Positions 46,075-55,382 of a stretch of DNA of 64,000 nucleotides are shown here, one piece after another (positions within the stretch are counted from its first letter, which is position 1; each line of letters starts with the position of its first letter). The notes beneath the pieces were generated by a model that saw only the letters and a program-made list of their open reading frames with translations, was not told the DNA's origin and did not search any database. The position numbers and the translations under genes are program-made. The stretch is from the NCBI GenBank assembly GCA_027459765.1, contig DAIDHD010000038.1, positions 1 through 64,000 on the forward strand, written 5' to 3'. Source of the DNA: Gammaproteobacteria bacterium. GTDB taxonomy: Bacteria > Pseudomonadota > Gammaproteobacteria > Steroidobacterales > Steroidobacteraceae.

Positions 46075-48555
46075 ATGGCGCGCAGCCTCAAGACCACGTA
46101 CCTGATCACCGCGCTGGTCGTCGGCGGCAGCCTCTGCCTCATCATCGGCGGCAGCGCCTACTATGCGCACCGCGTCGGCATGCGGGAAATCGACCGCGTC
46201 ACCTACGGTTCGGTCGAGCGCAAGCTGGAGGCGGACCTCGAGGCGCGTGCGCGCAGCCTCGAGGACCTTGCGGTCACCCCGCTTGCGTCGGCTCTCACGG
46301 CGCGCGACGTCGTGGCGGTGGCCGGCATCGCCGGCCGGCTGCTGTCCGAGCCCGGGGTCGATCGGGTGACCGTGACCGCGGCGGACGGCGGCGTGCTGTA
46401 CGACGCGAGCCGCGCCGACGGCGGCGCGGGCGGCGCCGACGAGTTCGTCGCCCGCCAGAGCATTGCGGCGGCGCCTGCGGCGGCGAAGCGCGCGCCGACG
46501 GCGGCCGGTACGCTCGAGATCCGCATGAGCCGCGCCGACGCAGCCCGCGCCCTGGCGGCGCTGCAGTCGACGCTCGACGACGAGCACCGCGACCAGGCGC
46601 GCCGCCTGCGCAACCTGCTCGCCGGCGTGACCCTGCCTCTGCTCGGCATCGCGGTGGCGTGCGCCTGGCTGATCGCGCGGCGGCTCGCGCACCCGCTGTC
46701 GGCGCTGGCGCAGTCGGCGGAGCGGATCGGTCGCGGCGACTACTCCGGTTCCCTGCCGGTCGGGCGCCGGGACGAAGTCGGTGAGCTGCAGGAGGCGCTG
46801 GAGCGCATGCGCCGCACCCTGCGCGACACGACGATCACCAAGAACTATCTCGACACGGTGCTCAACAGCCTGAGCGACGCCGTGCTCGTGACCGCCCCGG
46901 ACGGCACGGTGAAGAGTTGCAACGACGCGGCCTGCCGGCTGCTCGGACATCCGTCCACGGCGATCGTCGGCAAGCCGCTGATCGGCTTCGTCGATCCGCC
47001 GCACCGGACCGCGTTCGAACTCGGCGCGGCGCACGAGCAGCGCGAGACGGTGCTCAAGACCGCGTCGGGGCAGACCATTCCCGTGTCGGTGGCGAGTTCC
47101 GAGGTGGCGAGCGACGACCCGCACTTCCAGGGCAGCATCTTCGTCGCGCGCAACATCACGGAGCGCAAGCGCGCCGAGCGCCGCATCCGTTATCTGGCGC
47201 GCTACGACGCGCTCACCAAGATCCCCAACCGGATGCAGTTCCAGCACCTGCTGCAGCAGGCCATCGCCCGTGCGCGCCGCAATCAGCGCGCGCTCGCGTT
47301 GCTCTACCTGGATCTCGATCGGTTCAAGGAGGTGAACGACACCTTCGGGCACGCGGCGGGGGACCGCACGCTCGAGATCCTGAGCGAACGGCTCACCCGC
47401 AATCTGAGCAAGGACACGGTCATCGGCCGCCTCGCCGGCGACGAGTTCGCCATGTTCCTGGACGACCTGCCGCTGGGAATCGACAACCGTGCCGCGCTTG
47501 CGACGCTGGCGCGCACGCTGCTCGACGAGATAAGCCGCCCCTTCTACGTCAATCAGCAGGAGGTTTACCTCACCGCGAGCGTCGGCATCGCGATCTGTCC
47601 CTACGACGCCGAGAACGTCATCGACCTCATTCGCAACGCCGATGCGGCGATGTACCACTCGAAGCAGAACGGCGGCAATTCCAGCGTGTTCTACGTGCCG
47701 GACATGAACGCCGCCGCGGTCGAGCGGCTGATGCTGAAGAGCAAGCTGCGCCGCGCGCTGGAGCGCGACGAGCTGGTCATGCTCTATCAGCCGAAGGTGG
47801 ATCTGCGCGACGGCCGGGTGGTGGGCGCGGAGGCGCTGCTGCGCTGGCGGCTGCCGGGGCACGGCGACATCTCGCCCTCGCAGTTCATTCCGCTCGCCGA
47901 GGAGAGCGGCCTGATCCTCGACATAGGCGAGTGGGTGCTGAACCGGGTGTGCGCGGACTACCGCGAGTGGCAGCGCACGGTGCCCGAGCCCGGGCGCATC
48001 GCCATCAATCTGTCACTGCGGCAATTGAAGCAGCCGGCATTCATCGGGCGCTGCCGCAACGTGTTCCGTCGCCACGGGGTGTCCCCGACTTGTTTCGAGC
48101 TGGAGGTCACCGAGACCACGCTGATGACGGACCCCAAGCGCACCATCGGGCTGCTCAACGAGCTCTACGCCATGGGGGTCAACCTGGCGATCGACGACTT
48201 CGGCACCGGATATTCCTCGCTTTCTGCGTTGCAACAATTTCCCATCGGCACTCTGAAAATCGATCAGTCCTTCGTGCGAGACGTGGCCGTGGACACCGAC
48301 GACGCGGCCATCGTGCGTACCATCATCGAGATGGGCCGCAGCCTGGAACTCGACGTCGTCGCGGAGGGGGTCGAGGAGGTCGAACAACTCGATTTCCTCA
48401 AGCGTCACGGCTGCCACTACGGCCAGGGCCGATTGTTCGGCGACGCCGCCGACGCCGCCAGTCTCTACAACATCCTCACGCGACAGATGAGTGGCGAGCC
48501 CTGGCACGGCACCTTGTGCGGTGCGTCACGGGCCGCACTCGCCGCATCCTCCTGA
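46075..48555 (+). CDS. GGDEF-EAL c-di-GMP turnover protein with HAMP and PAS
   Basis: 826-aa inner-membrane signalling protein. It has two transmembrane helices (about 9-30 and 180-202) around a periplasmic sensor, HAMP (ARRLAHPLSALAQSAERIG), PAS (VLVTAPDGTVKSCNDAACRL), GGDEF and EAL domains. The GGDEF signature reads AGDEF (454-458), with no clear RxxD inhibitory site. The EAL domain is complete: EALLRW (Glu586), INLSLRQL, VTETTLM, DDFGTGYSS and AEGVEEV. Phosphodiesterase activity is likely; cyclase activity is possible but uncertain. Start could also be ATG 46042. Next gene downstream is the CarH-like regulator. Confidence 0.92.
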   Translation: MARSLKTTYLITALVVGGSLCLIIGGSAYYAHRVGMREIDRVTYGSVERKLEADLEARARSLEDLAVTPLASALTARDVVAVAGIAGRLLSEPGVDRVTVTAADGGVLYDASRADGGAGGADEFVARQSIAAAPAAAKRAPTAAGTLEIRMSRADAARALAALQSTLDDEHRDQARRLRNLLAGVTLPLLGIAVACAWLIARRLAHPLSALAQSAERIGRGDYSGSLPVGRRDEVGELQEALERMRRTLRDTTITKNYLDTVLNSLSDAVLVTAPDGTVKSCNDAACRLLGHPSTAIVGKPLIGFVDPPHRTAFELGAAHEQRETVLKTASGQTIPVSVASSEVASDDPHFQGSIFVARNITERKRAERRIRYLARYDALTKIPNRMQFQHLLQQAIARARRNQRALALLYLDLDRFKEVNDTFGHAAGDRTLEILSERLTRNLSKDTVIGRLAGDEFAMFLDDLPLGIDNRAALATLARTLLDEISRPFYVNQQEVYLTASVGIAICPYDAENVIDLIRNADAAMYHSKQNGGNSSVFYVPDMNAAAVERLMLKSKLRRALERDELVMLYQPKVDLRDGRVVGAEALLRWRLPGHGDISPSQFIPLAEESGLILDIGEWVLNRVCADYREWQRTVPEPGRIAINLSLRQLKQPAFIGRCRNVFRRHGVSPTCFELEVTETTLMTDPKRTIGLLNELYAMGVNLAIDDFGTGYSSLSALQQFPIGTLKIDQSFVRDVAVDTDDAAIVRTIIEMGRSLELDVVAEGVEEVEQLDFLKRHGCHYGQGRLFGDAADAASLYNILTRQMSGEPWHGTLCGASRAALAASS

Positions 48556-48673
48556 CCCCGTCCAGCGCCAATCCAGCGCGGCGTACTGGCGTGAGCGGTG
48601 CGCCATCGCCGCTCAGCGAACGTGCCACGACGCGAAGCGGTGCGCCGGCCGCCGTTCGTGTCAGACTTTTTTA

Positions 48674-49597
48674 ATGATGGACGGCGGAGCTACTTACTCG
48701 ATCAAAGCGGTTGCACAGGCCACGGGCCTGAGCGTCGAGACCTTGCGGGCGTGGGAACGCCGTTACGGGGTGGTCGAGCCGCGGCGCGACGGCGGCGGGC
48801 ACCGCGTCTACACCGCCAGCGACGTCGAGCGACTGCGCAAGCTCCACCAGACCACCCAGCTCGGTCACCCCATCGGCAAAGTCGCGAAACTGTCCGACGC
48901 AGAGATCGAGCGCCTCTTATCGCAGCGCAGCATCCGTCCGTCCGCCGCCGGCCCGACCCAGCACGGCGCCGCGCAGGCGCTGATCGACCGCATCATCGGC
49001 AGCATCGAACGCTATCAGCCGGACGATTGTGACCAGGCGATCGCCATGGCCTTCGCGCTGCTGCCCGTGGCCGACGTCATCCGCGAGGTGCTCTCGCCGG
49101 CGCTGCGGGAAGTCGGCGACCGCTGGCACCGGGGCGTGTTCAGCATCGCGCAGGAGCGCATGGTGTCGAGTTCCATCCGCCGCCAGGTGAGCGGGCTGCT
49201 CAACACCTACAACAACGTCGCCAAGGGCGCCGGCGTGGTGTTCGCCACCGTCAGCGGCGAGCAGCACGAACTCGGCATCCTGCTGTTCGCGGCGCTCGGC
49301 GCGAGCCTCGGACTGCGCACTTTCTATCTGGGACCGGACCTGCCGGCGCAGGAGATCGCGGACTACGCGCGCCGGGTCAAGGCCGCGGCGGTGGCGGTGA
49401 GCCTGGTGATGCCGGAGAACCTGGACGACGTGCGCGCCCAGCTCGCGACGCTTCGCCGTCACCTGCCGGCGGACGTGGAGATCTGGCTCGGCGGCGCCGC
49501 CTCGGACTGCGTGGACGCGAACGACCTGCCGGCGGGCAGCCTGCACATGACCGACTGCGACGAGTTCGCGACGCGGGTGCGGCTGCTCACGGCCTGA
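48674..49597 (+). CDS. MerR-type regulator with B12-binding domain (CarH/LitR-like)
   Basis: 307-aa regulator. An N-terminal MerR winged helix (7-75; LSVETLRAWERRYGVVEPRR, GGHRVYTASDVERL) is joined to a cobalamin-binding helical bundle and Rossmann domain. The lower axial motif is kept as E196-x-H198-x-x-G201 (GEQHELG). The upper motif reads W151-H152 ... E161-R162, so Trp, the post-photolysis ligand His and Glu of Thermus CarH are kept but its His142 is Arg here. It may be a light- or B12-responsive repressor. Its 3' end overlaps the convergent lipoprotein gene by 11 nt. Confidence 0.88.
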   Translation: MMDGGATYSIKAVAQATGLSVETLRAWERRYGVVEPRRDGGGHRVYTASDVERLRKLHQTTQLGHPIGKVAKLSDAEIERLLSQRSIRPSAAGPTQHGAAQALIDRIIGSIERYQPDDCDQAIAMAFALLPVADVIREVLSPALREVGDRWHRGVFSIAQERMVSSSIRRQVSGLLNTYNNVAKGAGVVFATVSGEQHELGILLFAALGASLGLRTFYLGPDLPAQEIADYARRVKAAAVAVSLVMPENLDDVRAQLATLRRHLPADVEIWLGGAASDCVDANDLPAGSLHMTDCDEFATRVRLLTA

Positions 49598-50213
49598 TGG
49601 CCGCGACGCTGCGGGCGACCAGGGTATGCAGGGCGGCGTCGGTGGCCGCGTCGAACGCGGCCACCACTTCGCCGAGCCGGTTCGCGGCCGCCGGACGGCG
49701 TACCTCGGCGTCGAGGTTGGCGATCACCCGTCCTGCGCCGGCTCCCGCCTCGCCGATTTCCCCGACGAAGTGCACGTGCGCCACCGGCGGACCCTCGGCG
49801 GCGTACTCGGCCTGGAAATCCACCACCCGGATCGCGAGCCAGTAGCGGGCGGCCAGTGGCGCGGCGTCCGCGTCGACGCTCCTGAACGCCCCTTGCCGGC
49901 GGAACGCCTCGACCAGCAGGTCCTGCAGCACCACCGGCAACGATCCGTTCCACGCGGCGTCGGCGTAGTGGTCCTGGCGGCGATCGGGGTAGAGCACGGC
50001 AATCCGCTCCGAGTCGAGCCCCGCCCTCACCCGTGGCCGCAGGACCGCCAGATCCGCGTCGATGCGCGCACCCGGCGCGGACTCGGGCACGCAGTCGGCG
50101 CAGTCCAGCCGATACGTGGCGACCGCCGGCAGGCGGGTCTTGAGCAAAGAGCCGGCGCAGCCCGGCAGCAGGGCCGCGCTCAGCAACAGGCACGCCGCCC
50201 CCGCCCGCCTCAT
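49587..50213 (-). CDS. ABC transport auxiliary lipoprotein (PqiC/DUF330-like)
   Basis: 208-aa lipoprotein with lipobox LPGC (Cys19). The mature region shows PqiC/ABC-auxiliary features: RVRAGLDSERIAVLYPDRR, YADAAWNGSLPVVLQDLLVE and WLAIRVVDFQAEY. It is likely the outer-membrane-linked component of the lipid transport system encoded just upstream. The ATG overlaps the MlaD-like gene stop (ATGA). Last gene of the mlaE-mlaF-mlaD-type operon. Confidence 0.86.
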   Translation of the reverse strand: MRRAGAACLLLSAALLPGCAGSLLKTRLPAVATYRLDCADCVPESAPGARIDADLAVLRPRVRAGLDSERIAVLYPDRRQDHYADAAWNGSLPVVLQDLLVEAFRRQGAFRSVDADAAPLAARYWLAIRVVDFQAEYAAEGPPVAHVHFVGEIGEAGAGAGRVIANLDAEVRRPAAANRLGEVVAAFDAATDAALHTLVARSVAAIRP

Positions 50214-51145
50214 GGGGCGATCTCCACGCCGCCGTGCGCCGGCTCGTAGAGGAGCCGTGACGGATTCTCCTTCAGCGAACGCGTCAGCTCGCGTATGTCC
50301 GCCGCCGCGTCGTGGCTCTCGCGCAGCAGCCGCTGCATCTCCGGCAGTCCCTGCTGCGCGAAGCGGGCCATGGCCGGTTCATTGGAGTCGACGAACCGGT
50401 CGAGGCGCGCCGCCGTGCGCTCGAGCGCATCGGAGGCCCGGCGCGCGTTGACGAGCGCCGCCGCGACGTCGGGTAGCGCCGCGCTCTCGGCGGCACGCAG
50501 CTGCGTCACCGCCTCGTGCGTGTCGCGCACGGTGGCGCGCATGTCCGCGGTCAGCGCCTGGATTTCGGCGAGCGTGGCCGGCAGTCGCTCGCTCGCGCGG
50601 CGCACGCCGTCGAGCGTCGCCGCCAAGGCGCGCGCATTGTCGCCCTTGAACAGCGCGTCGACGTGGTCGATGAACTCCATCGCGCGCGTGGCGAGCGCCG
50701 GCAGGCTCGCGAGCAGAACGTCGAAGTCGGACGGAATCGAGGCGATCACCGGATAGTCGCGTCCCTGCGGCAGCGGACCGCTCGCGCCCGCCTTGCGATC
50801 CTGCTGCAGGTCGATGTAGAGAAGTCCGGTGATGCCCTGCGGGCTCAACGAGGCGCGCGTGCGCGCGTCGACCGGTGCGGCCGAGTCGATGTCGGCGAGC
50901 ACCTTCACCCGGTTGCGCTCCTGGCGATCGAGCCCGATGCGCACCACCTTGCCGACGTCCACACCGAGGTAGCGCACCGGGCTGCCGTTCGACAGTCCGC
51001 TCACCGTGCCCTCGAAGTAGATCTCGTAGCGTTGATAGGCGTGCCGGTCGCTGTAGGCCGTGTACCAGTAGACGAAGGAGGCGGCCATGGCCGTCACCAG
51101 CAGCACGAACGCGCCCACCGCCACGTAATTCGCGTCCCTATCCAT
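50210..51145 (-). CDS. MlaD-family (MCE domain) lipid transport protein
   Basis: 311-aa protein anchored by one N-terminal transmembrane helix (about 7-28), with an MCE domain (about 38-118; EGTVSGLSNGSPVRYLGVDV, GITGLLYIDLQQ) and a long helical C-terminal region (about 160-300) as in PqiB/YebT-like or LetB-like tubes. Binds and channels phospholipid in the periplasm. Overlaps the ATPase gene by 8 nt. Confidence 0.9.
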   Translation of the reverse strand: MDRDANYVAVGAFVLLVTAMAASFVYWYTAYSDRHAYQRYEIYFEGTVSGLSNGSPVRYLGVDVGKVVRIGLDRQERNRVKVLADIDSAAPVDARTRASLSPQGITGLLYIDLQQDRKAGASGPLPQGRDYPVIASIPSDFDVLLASLPALATRAMEFIDHVDALFKGDNARALAATLDGVRRASERLPATLAEIQALTADMRATVRDTHEAVTQLRAAESAALPDVAAALVNARRASDALERTAARLDRFVDSNEPAMARFAQQGLPEMQRLLRESHDAAADIRELTRSLKENPSRLLYEPAHGGVEIAP

Positions 51146-51914
51146 CTCGCTCCTTGCGTACAGCGCGGGCACGCGGCCCGTGGAAGTAGTCGCGGATCCA
51201 CGGCTGCGGACTTTCGAGCATGTCGGCCAGCGTACCGCTCACCATCCGCTTTTCGACGATGACGCCGACCCGGTCGCACACGCCGAACAGCGTGTCGAGG
51301 TCGTGGGTGATCATGACCACGGTGAGCCCGAGTTGCGCGTGCAGGTACAACAGTAGCCGATCGAAAGCCGCGGCGGAAATCGGATCGAGCCCCGAGGTCG
51401 GCTCGTCGAGGAACAACAGCTTCGGCTCGAGCGCGAGCGCCCGGGCGAGCGCCGCGCGCTTGACCATGCCGCCGGAGAGTTGCGCCGGATACTTGCAGGC
51501 CGCGTCGGGCGGCAGCCCGACGAGGGCGATGTTGAGGTCGGCGACCCGGTCCAGTGCGCGCTCCGACGCACCGAGGTGTTCGCGCAGCGGCAGCTTGACG
51601 TTCTCGCGGACGTCGAGCGAGCTGATGAGCGCACCGTGCTGGAAGGTCACGCCAACGTCGCGAGCGAGGCGCCGGCGCTGCTCCTCGTCGAGCCGCTCGA
51701 CCGCGCGGCCGTCGAGCTCCACCGAACCCGCGTCCGCACGCCGCAATCCGAGGATGGTGTGCAGCAACACCGTCTTGCCGGCGCCGGAGCCGCCGACCAC
51801 GCCGAAGATCTCGCCGCGGCGCACCTCCATGTCGAGACCCGCGTGCACGATCTGTCCGCCGAATCGGTTCTCGAGTCCCCGGACTCGCACGGCCGGCGCG
51901 GGCTCGGCGCGCAT
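51138..51914 (-). CDS. ABC transporter ATPase (MlaF-like)
   Basis: 258-aa nucleotide-binding subunit. Walker A GGSGAGKT, Q-loop TFQHGALISSL, signature LSGGMVKRAALARAL, Walker B LLFLDEPTSGLDP and H-loop ITHDLDTLF. The LSGGM form and HGALISSL are typical of MlaF. Partner permease and MCE protein flank it. The C-terminal segment is a short extension after the ABC core (DYFHGPRARAVRKERDG). Confidence 0.92.
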   Translation of the reverse strand: MRAEPAPAVRVRGLENRFGGQIVHAGLDMEVRRGEIFGVVGGSGAGKTVLLHTILGLRRADAGSVELDGRAVERLDEEQRRRLARDVGVTFQHGALISSLDVRENVKLPLREHLGASERALDRVADLNIALVGLPPDAACKYPAQLSGGMVKRAALARALALEPKLLFLDEPTSGLDPISAAAFDRLLLYLHAQLGLTVVMITHDLDTLFGVCDRVGVIVEKRMVSGTLADMLESPQPWIRDYFHGPRARAVRKERDG

Positions 51915-53044
51915 CAGAAATCGATCTCGTTGAAGTACACCGCGAACAGGGCGTCGGCGAGGATCACCAGGAACAGGGATTGCACCACGGCGAGCGTGGT
52001 GAGCCGGCCGAGTTCGCGCGCCGACTCGCGCACCTGCATGCCGCGGTACGTGCCCACCAGGCCGATCAGCACCGCGAACACCGGCGCCTTGATCAGACCG
52101 GCCCAGAACGTGGTCGGAGCAAGCGCCTCGCGAAGCCTGCTGCCGAACTCGGGCAGCGGGATGTGCAGCGCGGTCACGCAGAGCAGTCCGCCGCCGGCGA
52201 GGCCCATGGCGTCCGCGACGATGGTCAGCGCCGGCAGCGCGATCAGCAGCGCCACCAGCCGCGGCAGGACCAGCAGCTCGAACGGACTCATTCCCATCGC
52301 GCGCAGCGCGTCGGTCTCCTCGTTGAGCCGCATCACGCCGATCTCGGCGGCGAAGGCGCTGCCCGAACGGCCGGCGATGATCACCGCCGTGAGCAACACG
52401 CCGAATTCGCGCAGCACCGAGATGGTCACCAGGTCGACCACGAAGATGTCGGCGCCGAAGCGCGACAGCTGCTGCGAGCCGATGTAGGCGACGATCACGC
52501 TCACCAGGAAGCCGATCAGCGCCACGATCGGCACGGCGAGGATGCCGGTCTCGTACACGTGACGGCTCACGGAGCGCGGACGCAGCGCGCGCAGGCTGCG
52601 CAGTGCGCCGGTGGCGACCAAGGCGATGCGGCCTATGAATTCCGTGGCGGCGCGCGTCTCGCGCGCGAGTTCCACGCTCCACGCGCCGACCAGCCCGAGC
52701 GGACCGAGTCTGCGCCGCGGCGGCGGAGCCTGCGATTCTGCGGACGGTTGCAGCAGCAGTGCCGACAGGGTCGCGACCGAGCCCGGCGGCGCGCCGTCGT
52801 GCCGGATTTCGAGGGCACCGTGGCGCCGGGCGCGCCCGTGCAGGCCGTCGAGCAGGGTCCAGACGCAGGCGAGCGCGGGCGCCTCGACGGCGCGCCAGTC
52901 GCAAACCAGGATGCCGTGCAGATCGCCAGGCAGTCCGGCGACCGCCGCCTCGACCACGGCGAGGGCGTCGAGCGACCAATCGCCGCGCAGTTCGGCCCGC
53001 CACCGATCGCCCTGGCCCAGGAGCTCGAGCGACGCGGCGGCCAT
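51914..53044 (-). CDS. MlaE-family permease with N-terminal STAS-like domain
   Basis: 376-aa permease. Residues 1-105 form a STAS-like soluble domain (ELRGDWSLDALAVVEAAVAG, ILVCDWRAVEAPALACVW) fused to an MlaE permease of about six membrane segments (YETGILAVPIVALIGFLVSV, RSGSAFAAEIGVMRLNEETD, GGLLCVTALHIPLPEF). In E. coli the STAS protein MlaB is separate; here it is part of the permease. First gene of the lipid ABC operon. Confidence 0.9.
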   Translation of the reverse strand: MAAASLELLGQGDRWRAELRGDWSLDALAVVEAAVAGLPGDLHGILVCDWRAVEAPALACVWTLLDGLHGRARRHGALEIRHDGAPPGSVATLSALLLQPSAESQAPPPRRRLGPLGLVGAWSVELARETRAATEFIGRIALVATGALRSLRALRPRSVSRHVYETGILAVPIVALIGFLVSVIVAYIGSQQLSRFGADIFVVDLVTISVLREFGVLLTAVIIAGRSGSAFAAEIGVMRLNEETDALRAMGMSPFELLVLPRLVALLIALPALTIVADAMGLAGGGLLCVTALHIPLPEFGSRLREALAPTTFWAGLIKAPVFAVLIGLVGTYRGMQVRESARELGRLTTLAVVQSLFLVILADALFAVYFNEIDF

Positions 53045-53049
53045 CGGGG

Positions 53050-53280
53050 TCAGCCCGGGACGTCGGCGGGCTTCTTGTGGCTACCGTCGCAGAAAGGCGG
53101 CGTGGCGGTGCGCTTGCACGCGCAGAACCACTGCCGGCCGGAGGTCTCGGCGGTCCACTTCAGCGGCGCCGTGCCGCTGCCCTTGTGTGAACCGTCGCAG
53201 AACGGCTGCGTGCGGCTGGCGCCGCAACGGCACCACCAGTACGTCTTGCCGGCCTCGACCTCGACGGGAATCGGGTTCAT
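53050..53280 (-). CDS. double CDGSH iron-sulfur protein
   Basis: 76-aa protein containing two CDGSH motifs, CRCGASRTQPFCDGSH and CACKRTATPPFCDGSH, each giving three Cys and one His to a 2Fe-2S cluster. It is a soluble, electron-transfer or cluster-transfer protein of the CDGSH family. It starts 17 bp from the divergent Kef antiporter gene and lies 5 bp upstream of the lipid ABC operon. Confidence 0.93.
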   Translation of the reverse strand: MNPIPVEVEAGKTYWWCRCGASRTQPFCDGSHKGSGTAPLKWTAETSGRQWFCACKRTATPPFCDGSHKKPADVPG

Positions 53281-53297
53281 GAGGCTATGCTAGCAGA

Positions 53298-55283
53298 ATG
53301 CGGCACGACGACCCGCTGTTGCAGATACTGATTCTCCTGGCCGCGTCGGTGTGCGTGGTGGCCGGGGTGCGTCGCCTGCGCCTGCCCGCGATCATGGGCT
53401 ATCTCGCGGTGGGCGTGCTGGTCGGCCCGCACGCGCTGGCGCTCGCGGCGGACGACGAAACCACGCGCCTGCTGGCCGACTTCGGCGTGGTCTTCCTGGT
53501 GTTCACGCTCGGGCTCGAGTTCTCGCTGCCGCGGCTGGTGGCGATGCGCTGGGAGGTGCTCGGCGTCGGTGGCGCGCAGGTGGTCGCCACCACCGCGCTC
53601 GTCGCCACGCTCGCCACCGCGCTCTTCCCGGTGGCGCCGGCGGTCGCGGTGGTGATCGGCGGCGCGGTGGCGATGTCCTCGACGGCCATCATCATCGCGC
53701 AACTCACCGAGCAGTCCGAGAACAACCGCACCCACGGCCGGCTGGCGGTGGCGATCTGCCTGTTCCAGGACCTGAGCTTCCCGCTGTTCCTGGCGCTGGT
53801 GTCGGCGCTGTCGCGCACCGGGCAGCCGGCGGACGCGCTTCACATCGGCACCGCTGTGGCGGCGGCCGTGCTTGCGCTGGTGGTGGTGCTCGCGGCCGGG
53901 CGCTGGCTTTTGCGCCCGCTGTTCCTCGGGCTCGCGGCGATGCGCTCGGCGGAACTGTTCTCCTTCGCCGTGCTGCTCGCGGTGCTTGGTTCCGCCTGGG
54001 CCACACAGGCGGCCGGATTGTCGCTCGCCCTCGGCGCCTTCCTCGCCGGCATGATGCTCGCCGAGACCGAGTTCCGGCATCAGATCGAAGCGACCATCCG
54101 CTCGTACCGTGAAGTGCTGCTCGGGCTGTTCTTCATCACCATCGGCATGTTGCTCGACGTGCGCTCGCTGCTTCGGCATTGGCCGCTGGTGTCGTCGCTG
54201 CTGCTCGGCACCCTGGTGCTCAAGACCGCGGTGGTGGCGCTGGCGGCGCAACCCCGCACCCACCACTGGTTCAAGTCGGTACGCACCGGGGTGGTGGTGT
54301 CGCAGGGCGGCGAGTTCGGCTTCGCGCTGCTCACGCTGCTGCTGCGGCGGCAGATCGCGGATCCTGCGCTGCTGCAATCGCTGCTGGCGGCGACCGTGTT
54401 GAGCATGGTGCTGTCGCCGGTGCTGATCCGCCACAACCGGGCGATCACGCGGCTGTTGCTCGCCGAGCGCGGCCCGCCGGAGAGCGCGGCGTTGCGCGAA
54501 TCGAAGGCGACGCGCGCCGTCGCACAGCGCGAGCACGTGGTGATCTGCGGCTTCGGACGCGTCGGCCAGAACATCGCGCGCGTGCTGGAGCGCACCGGAT
54601 TCGAGTACATCGCGCTCGATCTGGATCCGCAGCGCATCCGCGCCGGGCGGCAGGCCGGCGATCCCGTCATCTTCGGCGACGCCGGCCAGATCAAGGTTTT
54701 GGAGAACGTCGGCCTGCAACAGGCGAGTTGCGTGGTCATCACCTTCGCCAATCCCGATCTCGCGCTGCGCATCGTGCGCTCGGTGCGCGAACTGCGCGGC
54801 GACGTGCCGGTGTTGGTGCGCACGGCGGACGACGCCAAGCTCGACGAGCTGCAGCGCGCCGGCGCGACCGAGGTCGTGCCGGAGACCTTCGAGGCAAGCC
54901 TCATGCTGCTGTCGCACCTGTTGTTGCTGCTGAAGTTGCCGGTCACCCGCGTCATCCGTACCGTCAACGACGTGCGCGAGGGGCGCTACAGCATGTTGCG
55001 CCGCTACTTTCGCGGTGCAGCGGAAGCACCGGTCGAGCCCGGCCCGACCATCCGCGAAGAATTGCACAGCGTCATCCTGCCGCCGCACGCCTGGGCGGTG
55101 GGCAAGCGGGTCGCGGATCTGGCGGCGCGCGGCGCCGAGGTGTCGGTGAGCGCGGTGCGGCGCGACGGGATCGTCGGGCGCGAGCCTTCCCCGGACACCG
55201 TGTTCAAGGAGGGCGACGTGGTGGTGGTGTGCGGCACGCCGGAGGCGGTGGAGCACGCCGAGACGCTGCTGCTCATGGGATGA
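53298..55283 (+). CDS. CPA2 cation/proton antiporter (KefB/YbaL-like)
   Basis: 661-aa inner-membrane protein: 12-13 hydrophobic segments of the monovalent cation/H+ antiporter-2 family (LPAIMGYLAVGVLVGPHAL, GLEFSLPRLVAMRWE, AVAMSSTAIIIAQL, FFITIGMLLDVRSL), then a TrkA-N Rossmann domain (VVICGFGRVGQNIARVLERT) and a C-terminal TrkA-C domain (PPHAWAVGKRVADLAARGAE). Likely a K+ efflux or K+/H+ antiporter; closest in layout to YbaL or RosB. Faces the CDGSH gene. Confidence 0.92.
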   Translation: MRHDDPLLQILILLAASVCVVAGVRRLRLPAIMGYLAVGVLVGPHALALAADDETTRLLADFGVVFLVFTLGLEFSLPRLVAMRWEVLGVGGAQVVATTALVATLATALFPVAPAVAVVIGGAVAMSSTAIIIAQLTEQSENNRTHGRLAVAICLFQDLSFPLFLALVSALSRTGQPADALHIGTAVAAAVLALVVVLAAGRWLLRPLFLGLAAMRSAELFSFAVLLAVLGSAWATQAAGLSLALGAFLAGMMLAETEFRHQIEATIRSYREVLLGLFFITIGMLLDVRSLLRHWPLVSSLLLGTLVLKTAVVALAAQPRTHHWFKSVRTGVVVSQGGEFGFALLTLLLRRQIADPALLQSLLAATVLSMVLSPVLIRHNRAITRLLLAERGPPESAALRESKATRAVAQREHVVICGFGRVGQNIARVLERTGFEYIALDLDPQRIRAGRQAGDPVIFGDAGQIKVLENVGLQQASCVVITFANPDLALRIVRSVRELRGDVPVLVRTADDAKLDELQRAGATEVVPETFEASLMLLSHLLLLLKLPVTRVIRTVNDVREGRYSMLRRYFRGAAEAPVEPGPTIREELHSVILPPHAWAVGKRVADLAARGAEVSVSAVRRDGIVGREPSPDTVFKEGDVVVVCGTPEAVEHAETLLLMG

Positions 55284-55382
55284 GGCGGCCGTTCGGGGGT
55301 GAGGCGGCCGCGCTCCAGAGCTTGCGGGTGACTCGCAAGGGTTAAATCGCGCTTTACAGAACGCCGCGGCCCCGCGCATAGT

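Noticed and set aside
55321-55339. Terminator after the Kef-type antiporter gene (CTTGCG/CGCAAG hairpin)
   Set aside because: Stem is only 6 bp and is not followed by a T-run; too weak to call.
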